This document shows, in pieces, positions 27,901 through 36,800 of a stretch of DNA of 64,000 nt. This DNA comes from Paenibacillus sedimenti (GTDB lineage: Bacteria; Bacillota; Bacilli; Paenibacillales; NBRC-103111), in assembly GCF_014534655.1 (NCBI RefSeq), contig NZ_JACVVD010000006.1:1-64000 (forward strand), in the 5' to 3' direction. Positions within the stretch are counted from its first letter, which is position 1, and the number at the start of each line of letters is the position of its first letter. Both the position numbers and the translations under genes were made by a program. The notes beneath the pieces were generated by a model that did no database searches, was not told where the DNA came from, and saw nothing but the letters and a program-made list of their open reading frames with translations.

Positions 27901-28788
27901 TTACTCGAGCTTATAGCTCACATACCAGAAGCTGCTTCCGACGAAAATATTCAGATGCTTCACATACGGTTTGAAGATGTCGTGCAACTCTTCAAAGCTG
28001 TAGTAATTTTTAATAATTTCATGCTGGGAGCCGTCCGCAAGCTCGCGCCTTTTATAGGTGTCCTCGCTATCATCCTTACGGATCAACTCTCCTCCCCGCC
28101 CGGGAACATATACATTGTCTGCCATGAAAACTGAAGCTCCAGCTCCTAACCGATGATGGAAGCCTTCCAGAAATTCATCGATTCGATTCTTCGGGACATG
28201 CGAAAACCAGAAATTGGCCACGCCGCATTCAAATTCCCCTTCGACCTGCTCCAATCGGTAGGCATCGCCAACGCAGAGAGCCACCTTATTCGCAGGCCAT
28301 GGCTTCGCCTTCGCGATCTGCAGCACCTCCGGCCGAATATCGACACCCGTGATGTGATCTGCAACTTCCGCTGCGAATTGGGTCCAATACCCCGTCCCAC
28401 AAGCTACTTCCAAAACCCGCTGTCCCCGAACCACGTTCGTCATCGCCTGCGCCAGCATAGTCAGACCTTGCTGATAGTCAGGATCCTCGCGTTTGTATAT
28501 GCGCTCATACTCGTCCGCTCTCGCGCCGTAATAGTCTTGCAGCGTCTGTTTATCCTGATCCAGCAGCTTTCGCTGCTGCTCCATAGCTTGACTCATTCGT
28601 TGTTTGGCCGACAATAAATCCGCGAATATAGAACTGCCCATTGCACCATAGTTGGCCAGCAATCCATGTGTCGCCATGACGATCAATTGAGTCATAGAAA
28701 GCCCTGTTTCGTCAGCCATCCGCTCCAAATCGACCTTTACTTTCTCAGGTAAGTATACGGAAAGCCTTTTAGTTTTATCATCGGTCAT
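27901..28788 (-). CDS. SAM methyltransferase fused to a ribbon-helix-helix-like domain
   Basis: A 295-residue protein. Residues 1-50 (KRLSVYLPEKVKVDLERMAD ... MTQLIVMATHGLL) look like an Arc/MetJ-type ribbon-helix-helix DNA-binding domain. A helical linker (about 55-100) leads to a class I methyltransferase with motif I VLEVACGTGYWTQ, acidic VDIRPE and a Phe-rich motif (VANFWFSHVPK). The substrate is unknown. The fusion could allow autoregulation or DNA-associated methylation. It is monocistronic and convergent with gdx. Confidence 0.8.
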   Translation of the reverse strand: MTDDKTKRLSVYLPEKVKVDLERMADETGLSMTQLIVMATHGLLANYGAMGSSIFADLLSAKQRMSQAMEQQRKLLDQDKQTLQDYYGARADEYERIYKREDPDYQQGLTMLAQAMTNVVRGQRVLEVACGTGYWTQFAAEVADHITGVDIRPEVLQIAKAKPWPANKVALCVGDAYRLEQVEGEFECGVANFWFSHVPKNRIDEFLEGFHHRLGAGASVFMADNVYVPGRGGELIRKDDSEDTYKRRELADGSQHEIIKNYYSFEELHDIFKPYVKHLNIFVGSSFWYVSYKLE

Positions 28789-28984
28789 CTGAAGAGACCT
28801 CCATTCATGTGATTAGAACTAATTTAACATATATTTTGTGTCACAACAACATTCTTTATATACCACGCATTTCTTCGTGACATCCGTTCATTTTCATTCC
28901 CACTCGGCATTCACCCTCGCAAACTCTTCTATCACACATAGAATATTACGTAACTATATTCATAATTTGATAGGAGATGTTAGC

Positions 28985-29563
28985 ATGACTCAAATGAGAC
29001 CCAGAAGTAATGCAATACCAAAAAGGATCGTTCGTCTTCCCAGAAGTGCAGGCTTGCCAAAAAGCAAATTAATGTCGATGTACTATGCTCAGCTCAGATT
29101 GATGAATAAGCGCCTTAGAGTTCCATTCATCACTCAGCGCACGATCTCGATCGGAACTGATAATAGCTGGTTCAATGCGCAGATTATCCCTCGCGACCCG
29201 GCATGGGTACCCGTCACGAATGCCAATTATGTATGGTACTCGGGTAATCTGAATAGTGATAATGCCATTATCTCTACTCGATTTAATCTTTCCCAACGAA
29301 GAGCGATTCTCAGCGGTTCCTTATTCTTATCCGTCGACAACTATGCCGTCGTCATCATTAACGGCGTACCCGTCGTTTTCGATGGTCCGCAAAACACGCC
29401 CTCCTTCTTCAACCCTGGACGTACCTTCGACGTTCGGCGTTTTCTGAGAAGAGGCCGCAATAACATTGTCATCATCGCCTTCAACTTCGGCGGCCCTCGC
29501 AGCACGGCCAACCCAGCTGGGGTAGCTGCCAGACTGGATATTCAACTTAGCTCGCTTCGCTAA
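28985..29563 (+). CDS. Single-domain galactose-binding-like beta-sandwich protein
   Basis: A 192-residue protein starting at 28985 (AGGAGATG upstream); the longer in-frame extension to 28838 lacks a ribosome site. After a basic N-terminus (about 1-45) comes a jelly-roll module with the pattern of the rhamnosidase-N or galactose-binding fold: ISIGTDNSWFNAQI, LSGSLFLSVDNYAVVIINGVPV and a closing DVRRFLRRGRNNIVIIAFNFGG. No catalytic domain and no signal peptide are attached. The function is unknown; carbohydrate binding is an inference from the fold only. Confidence 0.65.
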   Translation: MTQMRPRSNAIPKRIVRLPRSAGLPKSKLMSMYYAQLRLMNKRLRVPFITQRTISIGTDNSWFNAQIIPRDPAWVPVTNANYVWYSGNLNSDNAIISTRFNLSQRRAILSGSLFLSVDNYAVVIINGVPVVFDGPQNTPSFFNPGRTFDVRRFLRRGRNNIVIIAFNFGGPRSTANPAGVAARLDIQLSSLR

Positions 29564-29569
29564 AATGAT

Positions 29570-29610
29570 AGATGCCTCCTTTCTCTTATCAGAGAATAGG
29601 AGGCATCTTT
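29570..29610. terminator. Terminator between convergent genes
   Basis: AGATGCCTCCT ... AGGAGGCATCT with inner TTCTCT/AGAGAA pairing, followed by TTTATT; it can serve the plus-strand gene and the minus-strand permease. Confidence 0.8.
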
Positions 29611-29617
29611 ATTGGAA

Positions 29618-30571
29618 TTATATGAATTCCCTTTCACTGCCGTAACGGCGTTTCAGTTGACTTAAGAAGAATTGAAGCGACAAGAGAAGCGCCGCGAAGC
29701 TGGTGCCGACACTCAGGATGATCCACGGCTGCAAGCGTATATATTTGGCTCCGTAAGCGATAAGCGAACTCCACTCACCAGTGATCGTAACGTTAATCTT
29801 GTAACCAATATCATCATCGCCGATCGTTTCCGTGCCGCCAAGCACAATGTTGAAGACAGCCAGCTGTCCCATCAGGAAGAGCACCATCATGAATTCACTA
29901 AGGAAAACGAACATCAGCTCATTTCGCATACATGGAATGAGATGACGGATTGTTCGATGGACAAATGAGCCCCCCATTAAACGCGAAGCTTCGATAAACA
30001 TTTTATCATTATAATGGCGGGTCCGTTCCGCTACTTGATGGGCGAGCGGAAAAATGCCGATGAAGGTGACCAGGACTATAAAGAGTACGGTAAATAAAAA
30101 GAGATATTGGGGATCTGACTTGACTCCATGATCTAACCGCAGCCCATAATACATCCCCGCCAAAGGGGGGAATAAAAAAATAAAGGCCGGCACGGAGGCG
30201 ACAACCCACTGCATGGAACGCAGAACGCCCCATCCTTTGCCAGAGGTACCGGTCCATAGTCCCCAAGGGAGGGCAATCGCAAAACGGAGCAGGGTCAGCA
30301 AGAGCGCTGTGCCCATCGTATATTTCAACCCGTTCAGCAGCAGGCTGAGCATATCATAGCCCCGGTGATCCGTGCCCAGCAGGAATGTGCTGTTCGGCGC
30401 GAAAGGCGGCTTGGCGTATCGCGTCTTCCCGTCTTCCTGGTACTGAATCATATTGATTTTGTGATCCGGCGTAATTTCGTGCGGCTTGAGCCGGCTTCCA
30501 AAGATCATCACCAGCAAGAACAATATGATGAGGCCCAGTGAGCAATAGAAAGCAGTTGATGAGCGTCTCAT
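29618..30571 (-). CDS. ABC transporter permease, DppC/OppC-like
   Basis: A 317-residue membrane permease. There is one N-terminal TM helix (about 8-25), an extracytoplasmic loop with LGTDHRGYDMLS (the OppC-type motif GTDxxGRD is here degenerate) and five further TM helices. The EAA loop region is near EASRLMGGSFVHRTIRHLIP. It follows the DppB-like gene by 5 nt. No solute-binding protein or ATPase gene is adjacent, so the pair depends on components elsewhere or has an atypical role. Confidence 0.82.
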   Translation of the reverse strand: MRRSSTAFYCSLGLIILFLLVMIFGSRLKPHEITPDHKINMIQYQEDGKTRYAKPPFAPNSTFLLGTDHRGYDMLSLLLNGLKYTMGTALLLTLLRFAIALPWGLWTGTSGKGWGVLRSMQWVVASVPAFIFLFPPLAGMYYGLRLDHGVKSDPQYLFLFTVLFIVLVTFIGIFPLAHQVAERTRHYNDKMFIEASRLMGGSFVHRTIRHLIPCMRNELMFVFLSEFMMVLFLMGQLAVFNIVLGGTETIGDDDIGYKINVTITGEWSSLIAYGAKYIRLQPWIILSVGTSFAALLLSLQFFLSQLKRRYGSEREFI

Positions 30572-30576
30572 GTGCG

Positions 30577-31728
30577 TTAAGCGACCTCCCGTGTACGAAC
30601 GACAAACTTCTTACGCAGCAGCGCATAGAATCCTTGAAATGCCATGGCGATCAGTGCGAGCGCCATACAAATGACCGACATCGAGGAGAAACTCTGCACA
30701 ACCGGTGAGATAATAAAGCCGCCTAAGCCGAAGATGCCGCAGATGGCTTCAGCGACAGCCATGCTGGCAAGCGCCAGCGTTGTTGCCTTCGGCAGAATCG
30801 TCAGCAAATCCTCCAGCACGTTGCGCAGTACATGGGACACCAGCACTTCGCGGCGAGTTAACCCTTTGGCCACTGCGGTAACGACATAGTCTTGACTCAT
30901 CTCGCGAGCTATCGCAATGCGCAGCGTGCCGTAAATTGCAACCGACGGAATAAGTGCAATGGTGAGAAACGGGATCAGGAACGGGGTTCTATCCCCGACT
31001 TGAACGACGAGCAAGACATAGTGACCGAGAGCTCTTGTTGCATAAATTGCCCCCAATTGAATGAGGACGATGAGGAAAAAGTCAGGCAAGCCAACGAGCA
31101 GCACGTGAACGCCATCGATGATTTTACCGATTCGGCGCCATATCGATGCCGCCAGCGCAAGCAGCAAACTTAACAGGATTGCCAGCAGCAGCCCAGGAAT
31201 GAAGTATGTCAAAGTGCGCAGCATCATCTTCGGGAGTTCCTTAACAACCGGCGTCTCCTTCTTATTCGTCGTGCGGAATTTACCGAAGTCTCCATGGAGG
31301 AAACCGCGAGCCTGGTCTAATGCATGGAAGGCGTAATATCGCCAAGAAATGACGGGGTGCTCGAGTGGAACTGTTGTCGCTCGAAACACGCCCAGGATCG
31401 TCGATGCGGTCCCGATATATTCCGCGGCTTTCCCATAGGGTACGGAAAGCAAGCCTGCTTTCTCATCCAACACCTGACTGCCCGGCAGCTTACTCGTCAG
31501 CATCTGCAGGCTCATATTCGGCTCCAAGGTGACACGCATCTGATCCGGCTGCACGGACATGAACATATTGCGTATGTTACTTAATAAGAAGATACAGACA
31601 AGCGTAAATAATCCGAGTAAAATCCACTTCCACATCGACTTCAAGCACGGCCACCCCGATCTCTTATTTACCGTCGGTAGAAAACTATTTTCATAGTTTA
31701 ACATGATTCTTCTGGAAGTTCTATCCAA
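30577..31728 (-). CDS. ABC transporter permease, DppB/OppB-like
   Basis: A permease of up to 383 residues with an N-terminal TM helix, a large extracytoplasmic domain and a C-terminal BPD_transp_1 domain including VTAVAKGLTRREVLVSHVLRN (EAA loop). The start is uncertain: ATG at 31728 or 31704, or a TTG about 90 nt further in preceded by GGGGTGG. The external loop (about residues 50-165) lacks the usual OppB motifs and is longer than normal. It pairs with the DppC-like gene. Confidence 0.8.
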   Translation of the reverse strand: MDRTSRRIMLNYENSFLPTVNKRSGWPCLKSMWKWILLGLFTLVCIFLLSNIRNMFMSVQPDQMRVTLEPNMSLQMLTSKLPGSQVLDEKAGLLSVPYGKAAEYIGTASTILGVFRATTVPLEHPVISWRYYAFHALDQARGFLHGDFGKFRTTNKKETPVVKELPKMMLRTLTYFIPGLLLAILLSLLLALAASIWRRIGKIIDGVHVLLVGLPDFFLIVLIQLGAIYATRALGHYVLLVVQVGDRTPFLIPFLTIALIPSVAIYGTLRIAIAREMSQDYVVTAVAKGLTRREVLVSHVLRNVLEDLLTILPKATTLALASMAVAEAICGIFGLGGFIISPVVQSFSSMSVICMALALIAMAFQGFYALLRKKFVVRTREVA

Positions 31729-31740
31729 TTATTGGAAACA

Positions 31741-31788
31741 AAAAGAAGATGGCTGCCTGCAAATCACAGGCTAGTTGGCGCCATCTTT
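31741..31788 (-). terminator. Terminator of the ABC exporter gene
   Basis: Minus-strand AAGATGGC...GCCTG-tgatttg-CAGGC...GCCATCTT followed by CTTTTTG, just beyond the stop of the exporter gene. Confidence 0.8.
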
Positions 31789-31799
31789 CTGTTGCAAGG

Positions 31800-33521
31800 T
31801 TAGGAGCGGAACTGCGCTTGGTGCAGGCGGCTGTATACGCCTCCCACGGCCAAGAGCTCATCGTGCCCGCCCTGCTCGGTGATGCCTTGTTCCGTCACGA
31901 CGACGATGCGGTCGGCGTTCTTGATCGTCGCCAGCCGGTGCGCGATGACGAGCGTCGTGCGCCCCTGCGACAACTCGGCCAGCGATTGCTGAATCGCGGC
32001 TTCGGTCTCGGTGTCGAGCGCCGACGTCGCCTCATCTAGTATGAGGATCGGCGGGTTCTTGAGAAACATGCGCGCAATGGCGAGGCGCTGCTTCTGCCCG
32101 CCGGAGAGCTTCACGCCGCGCTCGCCGATGATCGTATCCAGTCCTAGCGGCTGCGACTGGATGAATGCTGTAAGCCGCGCCCGCCGAGCGGCTTCCCAGA
32201 TCTCCGCTTCCGTCGCGCCGAGCTTGCCGTACGCGATGTTCTCCCGCATCGTGCCGGCGAAGAGGAACACATCCTGCTGCACGATGCCGATCTGCCGGCG
32301 CAGCGACTCCAGCTGGATGCGGCGGATATCAATGCCGTCGATGGTAATGCTGCCGGCGCTCACATCGTAGAATCGCGGCAGCAGGCTGCAGATCGTCGTC
32401 TTCCCTGCACCGGACGGGCCGACGAAGGCGACGGTCTCGCCGGCATGGATGGCAAGGGAGATGCCGTTGAGCACCCTTGCCCCTTCATCGTCACTATAGC
32501 CGAACGAGACATCCTGGAAGCGAATCTCGCCGGCGAGCTTATTGACGGTTATGGCATCAGGGGCGTCAGTCACCTCCGGTTCCGTGTCGATCACTTCAAT
32601 ATACCGTTTGAAGCCGGCGATCCCTTTGGGATAACTTTCAATGACGGTATTAATTTTCTGTATGGGGGTTAAGAATACGTTCGTGAGCAGCACAAACGCG
32701 ATGAACTGCCCGTATGTAATTTCATTTTGGATGACAAACCATGTTCCACAAATCAGGACGAATACGGTTACCAGACGCATCAGGATGTAACTCAGCGATA
32801 CGTTCCAAGCCATAATTTTGTAGGAAAGCAGCTTCGTCAGCCGGAAGCGTCCGTTGTTTTCGGCGAACAGCTTCTTCTCATAGGCTTCGTTCGCGAATGC
32901 CTGAACAACACGAATCCCTCCGATGTTGTCTTCCACCCTGGCATTAATATCGGCCAGATCGGCCATCATGCGGCGGAAGGTCTTCGTCATTTTCTGATTG
33001 AAATAGATGGCAATCCATAGCAGAAACGGTACGATGAGGAACGTCAGCAGAGCCAGCTTCACATTGATGAACAGCATAAGCGTGAACGCGCCTATCAAGG
33101 TCATAACGGCGATGAACAGGTCCTCGGGACCATGATGCGCGACCTCGCCGATCTCAAGTAGATCATTGGACATCCGCGACATCAATTGCCCCGTTTTGTT
33201 GTTATCGTAGAACCGGAACGAGAGCTTCTGCAGATGGTCGAACATCTTTTTCCGCATATCCGTTTCAATATTAATTCCCAGCTTGTGTCCCCAATAGGTA
33301 ACAACAAAATTCAGGACCGTATTCAAGCCATAGACAGCCAGCAGTCCGACGCATGCCCATAAAATCCATGTCCAGTTGCCTGCCGGAAGCAATTTATCGA
33401 CGACCTGATTGACAGCAAGCGGAAAGCCCAATTCCAGCAACCCCGCCACAACCGCACAGGTAAAGTCCAATATAAATAAGTGCTTGTAAGGACGATAGTA
33501 CGAAAAAAAACGGCGTAACAT
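31800..33521 (-). CDS. ABC exporter, fused permease and ATPase
   Basis: A 573-residue half-transporter of the MsbA/LmrA/BmrA type. Six TM helices occupy residues 1-320. The nucleotide-binding domain follows with Walker A GPSGAGKTT, Q-loop IGIVQQDVFLF, signature LSGGQKQRLAIAR, Walker B ILILDEATSALD and the switch His in IAHRLATI. It probably acts as a homodimer exporting lipids or drugs; substrate not predictable. It is monocistronic, with terminators on its downstream side and a 51-bp palindrome array upstream. Confidence 0.92.
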   Translation of the reverse strand: MLRRFFSYYRPYKHLFILDFTCAVVAGLLELGFPLAVNQVVDKLLPAGNWTWILWACVGLLAVYGLNTVLNFVVTYWGHKLGINIETDMRKKMFDHLQKLSFRFYDNNKTGQLMSRMSNDLLEIGEVAHHGPEDLFIAVMTLIGAFTLMLFINVKLALLTFLIVPFLLWIAIYFNQKMTKTFRRMMADLADINARVEDNIGGIRVVQAFANEAYEKKLFAENNGRFRLTKLLSYKIMAWNVSLSYILMRLVTVFVLICGTWFVIQNEITYGQFIAFVLLTNVFLTPIQKINTVIESYPKGIAGFKRYIEVIDTEPEVTDAPDAITVNKLAGEIRFQDVSFGYSDDEGARVLNGISLAIHAGETVAFVGPSGAGKTTICSLLPRFYDVSAGSITIDGIDIRRIQLESLRRQIGIVQQDVFLFAGTMRENIAYGKLGATEAEIWEAARRARLTAFIQSQPLGLDTIIGERGVKLSGGQKQRLAIARMFLKNPPILILDEATSALDTETEAAIQQSLAELSQGRTTLVIAHRLATIKNADRIVVVTEQGITEQGGHDELLAVGGVYSRLHQAQFRS

Positions 33522-33622
33522 GATTGTTATCTCCTGCCTTTCACGCTCCTGAAGCAGCCTGTAGATGATTTCCAGGTTAATGATACCACAGATTTGCAGG
33601 TTTCTTGGAGGGTAGGGTTACT

Positions 33623-33747
33623 TTAACACGTTTTTTCCGGCTTATCCGGCCGGGACTAGGTGTTTCGGCGATTTTAAGGCTGTTTTTCCGTGTTAACTGG
33701 TTCGTGCATGATGCAGCAGGGACATTAAGACGGTTTTTCCGTGTTAA
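33623..33747. repeat. Three 23-bp palindromes at exact 51-bp period (locus 2)
   Basis: Units begin at 33623, 33674 and 33725, each 23 bp of the form TTAA-n(3-5)-TTTTTCCG-TGTTAA; the last two differ at only a few positions (TTAAGGCTG.. and TTAAGACGG.., both ending TTTTTCCGTGTTAA). The arms pair as TTAAcACGG/CCGTGTTAA. Each 28-bp spacer contains its own small palindrome (CCGGCCGG, TGCATGATGCA, GAGTACTC). Confidence 0.75.
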
Positions 33748-33783
33748 AATCGCGCGAGTACTCTCGAAGGCGGCCCTTGAAAA

Positions 33784-33818
33784 CAAAGAGAACCCTCGAA
33801 AATCAAGGGTTCTCTTTG
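33784..33818. terminator. Terminator after the giant surface protein gene
   Basis: CAAAGAGAACCCT...AGGGTTCTCTTTG; on the minus strand it follows the stop codon within 4 nt and ends in TTTGTTTTC. Confidence 0.85.
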
Positions 33819-33821
33819 CGA

Positions 33822-36800
33822 TTACTGGCGTATAGCTTTTTTCACACTTAAAATGATGGTTGCCGCTTCTGCCCGGGTCGTGTTTTCATTTGGCATAAAC
33901 CGGTTATTATCCCTGCCCTGAAGTAGACCTTGTTGAACATCCGCTTGCACGTACGGTTTAGCCCATGCCGGAATATCGAAGTCATCAGAAAAGGCGGTGC
34001 TGCCGGTCGCTTCGATTTTCAGTTTCAAAGCCCTGGCTATCAAGGCAGCCACTTCCATTCGACTCAGCGTATTTTGAGGTCGGAAGGTGCCGTCCGGGTA
34101 GCCATCGACAATTCCATGCGTGACTGCATAGTGAATCGCTTGTTGCGCCCAATTCGGGATATCTGCCTGATCCGTAAAAGAATGGGCTGTTGTTGCTGTG
34201 CTTAACCCTTGCATAGAACGAATCAGCATCGTAACAAATTCGGCTCTCGTTACCGCTACATCAGGATGGAAGCTAAACGCTGAGACCCCTTGCACAATGC
34301 CTTCCGATGCTGCCTTACAGATGATGGTTTCCGCCCAGTGTCCTCTGATATCCTTAAAAGTACAAGCTGGCGGTTTCGGTGCGACTGTGCGACGAATGGT
34401 GTAGGTGTAAGATTTCGCAGAACCATCCGGCGCTTTGACCGAAATGATGACCGTATTTTCCCCTTCGGAGAGAGGGACCTGTTTAAAGTTCAGCAGTGCT
34501 TTACCTTGTACGGTCAAAGAAACGACACTACCCGAATCCTCAGGCTCGGCTTGAACCTCTATCTGTTCTGCATTGGTATCAGCTACTCCGGTAGGTGATA
34601 TTGTAAGCTCCTTACCGACAGCTATGAACTTAATAATTTTCAAAGCCGTGTTGCTGGAAAGGGATGAACCGCTACCCGATGAAGGTGGTGGATCACTATC
34701 CGAAGCTCGTGGAATTCCCACGGCTTCTTTAGAATACTGACTGATTCCCAATGCATTGCTTGCGATGACCGCGAAGTAATAAGTAGTTCCATTGGTCAAA
34801 TTCGTTACATTATAGGTTGTTCCGGTAACTGTCGCTATCGGATCTATGTTGTAAGTGCGTGGGGCCAATCCCTGATAAATCGCGTAGTAGGTAGCTCCTG
34901 TCACGCTGTCCCATGATAATGTAACCTGGCTGTCCCCGACGGAGGCTTGTAGCTTAGGAGCGGGGAGTCCGTCGCTCACAGTAATCGTAAACGTCTGCGT
35001 AGCTCCCGCGCTGAAGTTGAACGTTAGTTGCGTCGTTCCTACCGGCTGGGTGGCTAGGTATTCCTTCTTTATCGTTACCATGTTACCCGTTACGGTATAG
35101 TCGGTGTCCGCCACCAGTGCAGTTATGCCATTGGCGATGCTGCTGAGCGTGTTTCCATTCAGCGTCATCGTGATAATCAAATCCAACTGTGCAGACTTGT
35201 TAAAGTTACCCGTTGTCGGGTTAATCGTACTGTTCTGCGGCGTTGTATCACTTATGGTAATCGTCAGCGTCTGCGTAGCTCCTGCGCTGAAGTTGAACGT
35301 CAGCTGCGTCGTCCCCACAGGCTGGGTGGTCAGGTATTCCTTCTTAATCGTTACCGTGAGGCCCGCTACAGTATAGTCGGTGCCAGAGACAAGTGGCATT
35401 GTGCCGTTAGCAATACTACTAAGCGTATTTCCGTTCAGCGTCATTGTGGTGATCACATCAGCCTGCGCAGACTTGTCAAAGTCGCCCGTTGTTGGACTGA
35501 TCGTGCTGTTCTGCGACGTTATATCGCTTACTGTTATCGTCAGTGTCTGCGTGGCACCAGCGCTGAAGGTGAACGTCAGCACTGTCGTTCCCTCTGCTTG
35601 ACTCGCCAGATATTCCTTCTTAATAGTGACCGTGTTACCCGATACGGTATAGTCCTTGCCCAATGCCAGTGCCGCTGCGCCGTTGGCAATACTGCTAAGC
35701 GTATTACCGTTCAGCGTCATCGTGGTAGTCACATCCGCCTGTGCAGACGCCTTCTTGTCAAAGCTGCCCGTTGTCGGGCTGATCGTACTGTTCTGCGGCG
35801 TTGTGTCGCTTATAGTAATCGTTAGCGTCTGCGTGGCTCCCGCGCTAAAATTGAACGTCAGCACTGTCGTTCCCACCGATTGACTCGCCAAGTATTCCTT
35901 CTTAATCGCGACTGTATTGCCCGAGACTGTATAGTCCGTGCCCAAAGCCAGTGCCGCTGCGCCGTTAGCAATACCGCTAAGCGTATTGCCGTTCAGCGTC
36001 ATCGTGGCGATCACATCCGCTTGCGCTGTCACCTTTTTGTCGAAGCTACCCGTTATCGGGCTGATCGTACTGTTCTGCGGCGTTGTGTCGCTTACGGTAA
36101 TCGTCAGTGTCTGTGTGGCTCCCGCGCTAAAATTGAACGTTAGCACTGTCGTTCCCACCGATTGACTCGCCAAGTATTCCTTCTTAATCGCGACTCTATT
36201 GCCCGAGACTGTATAGTCTGTGCCCAAAGCTAGTGTCGCTGCGCCGTTAGTGATACTACTGAGCGTATTTCCATTCAACGTCATCGTGGTGGACACATCT
36301 ACCTGAGCAGACTTGTCAAAGTTGCTCGTTGTTGGGCTAATCGTGCTGTTCTGCGGCGTTGTGTCGCTTACGGTAATCGTCAGTGTTTGCGTGGATCCCG
36401 CGCTGAAGCTAAACGTCAGCACTATCGTTCCCACAGGCTGGGTGGACAGGTATTCTTTTTTAATCGTGACCGTGTTGCCAGATACGGTGTAATCTGTGCC
36501 CTGAACTAACACCGTTGCGCCGTTGGCGATGCTGCTGAGTGTATTTCCGTTCAGCGTCATCGTTATGATCACATCCGACTGCGCCGATAATTTCTTTTCA
36601 AAACTGCCTGTTGTCGGGCTAATCGTGCTGTTCTGCGACGTTGAGTCACTAACGGTAATCGTTATTGTCTGTATGGCCCCCGCGCTGAAGCTGAACGTCA
36701 GCACTGTCGTTCCGATCGACTGGCTGGCCAAGTATTCCTTTTTAATCGTTACGGTGTTCCCCGATACGGTATAATCAGCACCCAAAACTAGTCCCGTTGC

